A stretch of DNA of 64,000 bases from GCA-002733465 sp965230525 (lineage in GTDB: Bacteria > Pseudomonadota > Gammaproteobacteria > Enterobacterales > Kangiellaceae), in contig OZ246008.1 in assembly GCA_965230525.1 (NCBI GenBank), forward strand, positions 2,542,001 through 2,606,000, written 5' to 3'. The notes under the pieces were generated by a model. That model was not told the origin of the DNA and ran no database searches. It worked only from the letters and a program-made list of their open reading frames with translations. The first letter of the stretch is position 1; each line of letters opens with the position of its first letter. Both the position numbers and the translations under genes were made by a program. Positions 59,074 through 64,000 of this stretch are shown here, piece after piece.

Positions 59074-61131
59074 GTGAGCAAAAGACGGTTACCAACCACT
59101 TTTAAAGTTCAATTAATGTTAATGCTGGTTGCTGCGGTGGCCGTTGCCATGACATTGATTGGTGCTTACTTGTATTTAGTTGCCAAGCCGCAGGTAGAAG
59201 AAACCGTTTTAGAAACTGCCGTTCAACAAGCTAAACTGGTTGGAAACGAGGCCATTCCCGCACTCCAGGCCATCAATGATCGTGGCGCGACCTCCGTTGC
59301 TGAACTATTTGCCGTGATTGATTCTGTGCAATACGCGGCAATTGTCTTACCTAATGAAGCGATTCTGGGAAGTTACTCCCGACTGCAAGGCATGCCGATC
59401 CCCGATATCGATTTACAAACCCCCACTATTAGAAATCAGGATCAGTTTATTATCACTGAGCCGGTGCGCTCTGCTGGACAAGTGGTTGGATACGTTTACG
59501 TCGAACACGATTCTGATTTACTTTTTGAAGCAAAAAGTTCGTTTGCTGAAATGTTGCTAGTGGTTGGTTTAGCAATGCTGTTAATAACTTATTTATTGGC
59601 GGGTGTATTTCAGCGTTTTCTGACAGCACCCATCAGTAAGATGGTGGATCACATTAATCATATTCACCAATCGAAAGAATATGATAATAGACTTGTTCCC
59701 AGTGAAGACGGCGAAATAGGTCGTTTGGTAAAAGGCTTTAATCGAATGCTGGATGCTGCCCAGGAAAGAGAGAGCAACTTAGAAGCTCGAGGTAAGCAGT
59801 TGCAAAAATTGGTGGAGGTCAGAACCAAACAGCTGTTTCAAAAGGCTCATTACGATTCACTGACCGGATTGCCCAATCGTTACCTGTTGGTTGACCGTTT
59901 GCATCAAGCTATTTCAAAGTCTGCGCGGACTAAATCAAATATTGCGGTAATTTACCTCGACTTAGATCGGTTTAAAGTGGTTAATGATACCTTTGGACAT
60001 CAAAATGGTGACCTTTTGCTTAAGGAAGTCGCCAAACGTTTAAAGGCTACACAGCGTGACGGTGACACTGTTGCTCGCTTAGGTGGAGATGAATTCGTTT
60101 TTTTACTAGAAAACATTACTCAACCAAAAGATGCGGCGCGTACAGCATTACGAATTATTGACTGTTTTAGCCAGCCCTTCCAACTGCAAGAACATAACCT
60201 GCATGTTTCCACCAGCATCGGTATTAGTATTTATCCCGACGATGGTATGGGACATGAGATTCTATTAAAGAATGCCGACATTAGCATGTATGATGCTAAG
60301 AAAAAGGGGCCTGGTAACTTTAGTTTCTTTTCTGAAGAGATGAATAATGCCTCGCTCGAACGATTAGCGATTGAAGCCAACTTGCGAAAGGCCATTCAGA
60401 ATAATGAGCTTTCTTTGGTTTATCAACCGCAAAAAAATATGCAAACTGGCGACTTTAGAAATGCTGAAGCATTAATTCGCTGGAATAATCCAGAGTTAGG
60501 ATTTGTATCTCCGGGTGTATTTATTCCAATCGCAGAAGAAACTGGCTTAATTAATCAGCTTGACCTCTGGGTTATCTCAGAAGTTTGTAAGCAGCTTAAA
60601 AAGTGGAAAGATCAAGGCTTGACTCAACTAACCGTGGCCATCAACGTCTCGGCAGGCCATTTAATTAGTAATTCGTTGCTCGAACATATAAAGACCGAAA
60701 TTATTGTTAATCAATTAAGAGCAGAGCAGCTCGAAATTGAGATCACTGAACAGGTTTTTATTGAGCAGACCGAGAAAACGGTTGAGAACTTAAAAGCAAT
60801 TAAAGAGCTCGGTGCAAAAATCGCGATTGATGACTTTGGAACCGGTTACTCTTCTTTGCAATATATTCGAGATTTTCCAGCCGATACACTTAAATTAGAT
60901 GGTATGTTTATTTCGGATCTTAAGTCTGACAAAACCAGCCAAGGTATCGTTAAGTCGACTATTATGCTTGCTCACAGTTTAGGCTTAGAATTGGTAGCCG
61001 AATGCGTTGAGGAGCCTTGGCAACTCGAATTTCTCACCGACAATAAATGCGATTTAGTTCAGGGCTATATTTTCTGCAAACCACTCAAGCCAGATGATAT
61101 TCCAGCTATTTGTTTGGGCGAACCTGAATAG
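59074..61131 (+). CDS. Membrane GGDEF-EAL cyclic-di-GMP protein
   Basis: A 685-residue inner-membrane signalling protein. Layout: first membrane segment (VQLMLMLVAAVAVAMTLIGAYLYLV), a periplasmic sensor of about 115 residues of CHASE8 type, a second segment (MLLVVGLAMLLITYLLAGVF), HAMP, a GGDEF domain with an intact G337-G-D-E-F, and an EAL domain with E465-A-L, DDFGTGYSS and the late ECVEE. Both catalytic motifs are intact, so it may make or break c-di-GMP or switch between the two. The GTG start at 59074 has no strong ribosome site. The 3' end overlaps the convergent xseA by 26 bases. Confidence 0.92.
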   Translation: MSKRRLPTTFKVQLMLMLVAAVAVAMTLIGAYLYLVAKPQVEETVLETAVQQAKLVGNEAIPALQAINDRGATSVAELFAVIDSVQYAAIVLPNEAILGSYSRLQGMPIPDIDLQTPTIRNQDQFIITEPVRSAGQVVGYVYVEHDSDLLFEAKSSFAEMLLVVGLAMLLITYLLAGVFQRFLTAPISKMVDHINHIHQSKEYDNRLVPSEDGEIGRLVKGFNRMLDAAQERESNLEARGKQLQKLVEVRTKQLFQKAHYDSLTGLPNRYLLVDRLHQAISKSARTKSNIAVIYLDLDRFKVVNDTFGHQNGDLLLKEVAKRLKATQRDGDTVARLGGDEFVFLLENITQPKDAARTALRIIDCFSQPFQLQEHNLHVSTSIGISIYPDDGMGHEILLKNADISMYDAKKKGPGNFSFFSEEMNNASLERLAIEANLRKAIQNNELSLVYQPQKNMQTGDFRNAEALIRWNNPELGFVSPGVFIPIAEETGLINQLDLWVISEVCKQLKKWKDQGLTQLTVAINVSAGHLISNSLLEHIKTEIIVNQLRAEQLEIEITEQVFIEQTEKTVENLKAIKELGAKIAIDDFGTGYSSLQYIRDFPADTLKLDGMFISDLKSDKTSQGIVKSTIMLAHSLGLELVAECVEEPWQLEFLTDNKCDLVQGYIFCKPLKPDDIPAICLGEPE

Positions 61132-62482
61132 CCTGGCAGTCCAACTCTCCATCTGAAAGCAGAATGGTTAGTGCCTGATCGGGATTAACTTGGTCTACTT
61201 TGGTAATAACTTTCTCTGACTTTTGATCTCTAGTAACACTATAGCCGCGCTGTAACGTTGCCAGCGGACTAAGTGCATTTAATTCGCCGACAATACTGCG
61301 GAGTTCATTTTGTTGATTTGATAAAATGGAATTCATCGAAGTCAGTAGCTTTGATTTCAAAACGCTTAACTGATGTTTTTGGGTCAGTAGCCGTTGAGTA
61401 GGACTTAACTTTTCGAGTCTCGCTGCGAGCCCTTGAAGTCGAGAAGCTTGTTGCTCAACGCGCTGATTGGTCAAGCGATTTAATTTTTGAACAAGCTTGT
61501 CGAGTCGATTACTAGCCTTAAGAATTTGGTAGTTAGGATCTTTGAGCTTGAGCCGAGCCATATCCACTCGGCTTTGTCGCAGTTCTAAGTGGTATAAAAT
61601 GCTCGCTAACAAATTTTGACTAATTAAATCGATTTGTTGAAATAATACCTGCTGTTCCGGCACCAGTAGCTCGGCAGCGGCTGACGGTGTCGGGGCGCGT
61701 AAGTCAGCTACCAGCTCGGTAATGCTGGTATCAATTTCGTGTCCAATTGCAGCCACAACTGGAATGGTGGAGCTGACTATTTCTCTCGCCAACCGTTCAC
61801 TATTGAAACACCATAAATCTTCAAGTGAACCGCCGCCTCGGGTCATTAACAACACATCACATTGATTCAATGCTTGTGCTTTTTGTAATGCATTAATGAT
61901 TTGCTCGGTCGCTTCTTTACCTTGTACTTGAGTGGGATAAATGATGACAGGAACCATCGGGCAACGGCGTTGCAATACGTTGAGTACATCTCTAATTGCG
62001 GCACCGGTAGGTGATGTGATCACGCCAATCGCTTTGGGTATTTTGGGAAGTTGGCGTTTTCTGGCTGAGTCAAATAGTCCTTCTTGCTGAAGTTTTTCAA
62101 TCAGTTGATTGAGTTGCTGCTGTAATTTGCCAAGACCCGAAGGTTCCATGTAGTCTGCGATTAACTGATAATCACCGCGCGCCTCGTACAGACTTATATT
62201 GCCTTTCACCACAACTTTTTCACCTTCTTTGGGGACAAACCCGACACTGCGGTTTTTGAACTTAAACATGGCACACTTGATTTGCGCCTGTTCATCTTTG
62301 AGCGAAAAATACCAATGGCCGGAGGTTGCTCTAATAAAGTTGGAAATTTCACCTTCTAACCACTGAGCGCCCACCTCTGATTCAAGCGTTCGTTTTGCCA
62401 GTCGATTGAGCTGGCTCACAGATAAAATATTGCGTGAGCCTTGGCCTGTTGGCTTTTGTGGTTTCAAAAAGGGTTGGCGCAT
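61106..62482 (-). CDS. xseA: Exodeoxyribonuclease VII large subunit
   Basis: XseA with small subunit XseB degrades single-stranded DNA from both ends. I start at ATG 62482 with AAGG upstream, giving 458 residues beginning MRQPFLKPQ; the frame extends back to a TTG at 62491. The N-terminal OB fold (LSVSQLNRLAKRTLES, GHWYFSLKDEQAQIKCAMF), the catalytic domain (GVITSPTGAAIRDVLNVLQRR, TRGGGSLEDLWCFN, AIGHEIDTSITELVADLRAPTP) and a long coiled coil are in order. It is divergent from guaB, as in many gammaproteobacteria. Confidence 0.96.
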   Translation of the reverse strand: MRQPFLKPQKPTGQGSRNILSVSQLNRLAKRTLESEVGAQWLEGEISNFIRATSGHWYFSLKDEQAQIKCAMFKFKNRSVGFVPKEGEKVVVKGNISLYEARGDYQLIADYMEPSGLGKLQQQLNQLIEKLQQEGLFDSARKRQLPKIPKAIGVITSPTGAAIRDVLNVLQRRCPMVPVIIYPTQVQGKEATEQIINALQKAQALNQCDVLLMTRGGGSLEDLWCFNSERLAREIVSSTIPVVAAIGHEIDTSITELVADLRAPTPSAAAELLVPEQQVLFQQIDLISQNLLASILYHLELRQSRVDMARLKLKDPNYQILKASNRLDKLVQKLNRLTNQRVEQQASRLQGLAARLEKLSPTQRLLTQKHQLSVLKSKLLTSMNSILSNQQNELRSIVGELNALSPLATLQRGYSVTRDQKSEKVITKVDQVNPDQALTILLSDGELDCQAIQVRPNK

Positions 62483-62633
62483 GACAAACAACCTTATGGT
62501 TCGGTGGTGGCCGAAGAGCGCTTGTTGTAGGCTTGAGACAATGTGCTACAAAGCTCAATATTGCTCTCGGCTGAGTATCGCTATTTCAGCAACTCTTAGC
62601 TAAAAATGCAATTGAAAAATAGCTAAAAAATAA

Positions 62634-62663
62634 TTGTTACTCCAGTAAAAATATCTGTATAAT
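62634..62663 (+). promoter_or_regulatory. sigma70-type promoter of guaB
   Basis: TTGTTA (62634-62639) and a perfect TATAAT (62658-62663) are separated by 18 bases, with 45 bases from the -10 to the guaB ATG. The leader contains a small GGCTG-CAT-CAGCC hairpin at 62671-62683. I saw no clear PurR site. Confidence 0.65.
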
Positions 62664-62708
62664 CCCGATTTGGCTGCATCAGCCCTTCTATAAACGGTGA
62701 AATTTACA

Positions 62709-64000
62709 ATGCGAATCACTCAAGAAGCCCTCACATTTGATGATGTTTTACTTCTTCCTGCTCACTCTCAAGTTCTGCCCAATATGGTGGACTTGAGGAC
62801 AAAAATAACCCGCGAAATCGATTTAAATATTCCGCTTGTGTCCGCTGCCATGGATACTGTGACTGAGTCACGCCTGGCAATTGCAATAGCGCAAGAGGGT
62901 GGAATTGGTTTTATTCATAAGAATATGGATATCGCCACTCAAGCCGCAGAAGTTTTGAAAGTAAAGAAATTTGAAAGCGGCGTGGTGACTGACCCAATTA
63001 CGGTTAGTCCGGAAACAACCATTGGTCAGTTGAAAGAATTAACTTCAACTCACGGAATATCCGGTTTGCCTGTGGTAAAAGACGGCGAGCTATTAGGTAT
63101 CGTCACAAGTCGAGACATTCGTTTCGAAAGCCATCTCGACCAGCCAATTACTAAAGTGATGACGACGAAAGAAAACTTAGTCACTGTCACTGAGTCAGCG
63201 ACCCCGGAAGATGTGTTGTCATTAATGCATCAGCACCGAATTGAAAAAGTGCTAATGGTCGATGATGAATTCCATCTGACTGGAATGTACACCGTCAAGG
63301 ACATTCAAAAAGCTGAGGAAAAACCAAACGCTTGTAAAGATAGTCTCGGACACTTGCGCGTTGGCGCTGCCGTTGGAACAGGTCCAGATACTGAAGATCG
63401 GGTCGCGGCGTTAGTCCAAGCCGGGGTTGATATTATCTTAGTCGATACCTCACACGGTCACTCTCAGGGCGTCTTAGATAAAGTTAAATGGGTCAAAACC
63501 CATTATCCAGAAATTCAAGTTATTGGTGGCAATATTGCTACCGGGCAAGGCGCTAAAGATTTGGTGGCGGCTGGCGCTGATGGGGTTAAAGTTGGAATTG
63601 GTCCGGGCTCTATTTGTACCACGCGAATTGTCACTGGTGTTGGTGTCCCACAAATATCTGCTATCGATAACGTAGCAAAGGCATTGGAAGGTACAGGTGT
63701 ACCATTAATCGCCGATGGTGGTGTTCGCTACTCTGGTGATATGTGTAAAGCGTTGGCAACTGGCGCTTACTCTGTCATGGTTGGCTCTATGTTTGCTGGT
63801 ACTGAAGAAGCACCCGGTGAAGTAGAGTTGTATCAAGGCCGTTCTTATAAATCTTATCGAGGTATGGGCTCCTTAGGGGCAATGGCACAAAAGCATGGTT
63901 CTGGTGATCGCTATTTTCAATCCAATAATGCGGCCGACAAGTTCGTACCAGAAGGGATCGAAGGGCGAGTTGCCTATAAAGGCGCACTTAATGCCATTAT
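62709..64000 (+). CDS. guaB: IMP dehydrogenase, 3' partial at window edge
   Basis: IMP dehydrogenase turns IMP into XMP, the committed step to GMP. From ATG 62709 the frame stays open for 430 codons and runs off the right edge; the family is about 488 residues, so only about 60 are missing. The N-terminus MRITQEALTFDDVLLLPAHS, two CBS domains (about 93-205) and the catalytic loop GPGSICTTR with C303 are present, as is the later flap region (RGMGSLGAM). The ribosome site GGTGA is weak and about ten bases upstream. It has its own promoter; guaA is likely to follow outside the window. Confidence 0.97.
   Translation, partial: MRITQEALTFDDVLLLPAHSQVLPNMVDLRTKITREIDLNIPLVSAAMDTVTESRLAIAIAQEGGIGFIHKNMDIATQAAEVLKVKKFESGVVTDPITVSPETTIGQLKELTSTHGISGLPVVKDGELLGIVTSRDIRFESHLDQPITKVMTTKENLVTVTESATPEDVLSLMHQHRIEKVLMVDDEFHLTGMYTVKDIQKAEEKPNACKDSLGHLRVGAAVGTGPDTEDRVAALVQAGVDIILVDTSHGHSQGVLDKVKWVKTHYPEIQVIGGNIATGQGAKDLVAAGADGVKVGIGPGSICTTRIVTGVGVPQISAIDNVAKALEGTGVPLIADGGVRYSGDMCKALATGAYSVMVGSMFAGTEEAPGEVELYQGRSYKSYRGMGSLGAMAQKHGSGDRYFQSNNAADKFVPEGIEGRVAYKGALNAI

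Noticed and set aside
59074..61131. Degenerate GGDEF or EAL domain
   Set aside because: GGDEF, EAL and DDFGTG motifs are all intact, so loss of either activity cannot be claimed.
61106..61131. Overlap of GGDEF-EAL and xseA ends as an annotation error
   Set aside because: Both C-termini look family-like; a 26-base convergent overlap is acceptable.

Overview
The window reads as one contiguous piece of a gammaproteobacterial chromosome with fairly low GC (by eye in the low forties percent). The housekeeping blocks lepA-lepB-DUF4845-rnc-era-recO-pdxJ-acpS and mreC-mreD-maf-rng-yhdP-nitrilase-tldD-darP-tldE, together with LpxL-type lipid A acylation, TonB receptors and lipoproteins, point to a Gram-negative gammaproteobacterium. 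A marine, Kangiella/Aliikangiella-like lineage is my guess rather than a demonstrated placement. I saw no rRNA, tRNA, CRISPR array, insertion sequence or prophage.

Region 1 (1-5.2 kb): the end of a HEAT-like membrane protein gene, an OmpA-type gene broken by a one-base frameshift, an orphan CARF-nuclease of the DUF1887/VC1899/Card1 type, and murA.

Region 2 (5.3-29.7 kb) is the most interesting part. It is a dense block of genes that together look like a peptidoglycan scavenging and catabolism locus. Glycan side: a lipoprotein NagZ (GH3), a sodium-solute symporter, a BadF-type amino-sugar kinase, MurQ, an exported NamZ/DUF1343 exo-muramidase, an RpiR/MurR-like regulator and a NagX-like membrane protein. 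Peptide side: an exported NlpC/P60 endopeptidase, L-Ala-D/L-Glu epimerase with its diagnostic D321/D323 pair, gamma-glutamyltranspeptidase, diaminopimelate decarboxylase and two serine hydrolases with SxxK motifs. It also has a TonB-dependent receptor and a lipoprotein that fuses an AmiD-type zinc amidase and peptidoglycan-binding domain to an AmiE/YbbE-type serine amidase. Much of the gene content matches the Bacillus subtilis murQ-murR-murP-amiE-nagZ-namZ operon, but rebuilt for a Gram-negative envelope with an outer-membrane receptor and a non-PTS transporter. A GGAATAA-type palindromic motif recurs upstream of several of the genes and may be the regulator's operator.

Region 3 (30-34.2 kb): a GNAT acetyltransferase, a DUF2971 protein, a DUF3524 glycosyltransferase related to tRNA-queuosine mannosyltransferase, and an LpxL-family acyltransferase.

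Region 4 (34.4-41.2 kb): the lepA to acpS translation, secretion and RNA-processing cluster. Region 5 (41.4-55.3 kb): an MFS transporter, then mreC-mreD-maf-rng-yhdP-nitrilase and tldD-darP-pmbA. mreB is absent from its usual place, and mreC may use a non-canonical start. Region 6 (55.3-64 kb): an outer-membrane protein of unknown role, an Lrp-type regulator divergent from a class V aminotransferase, a GGDEF-EAL protein, xseA, and guaB running off the right edge.
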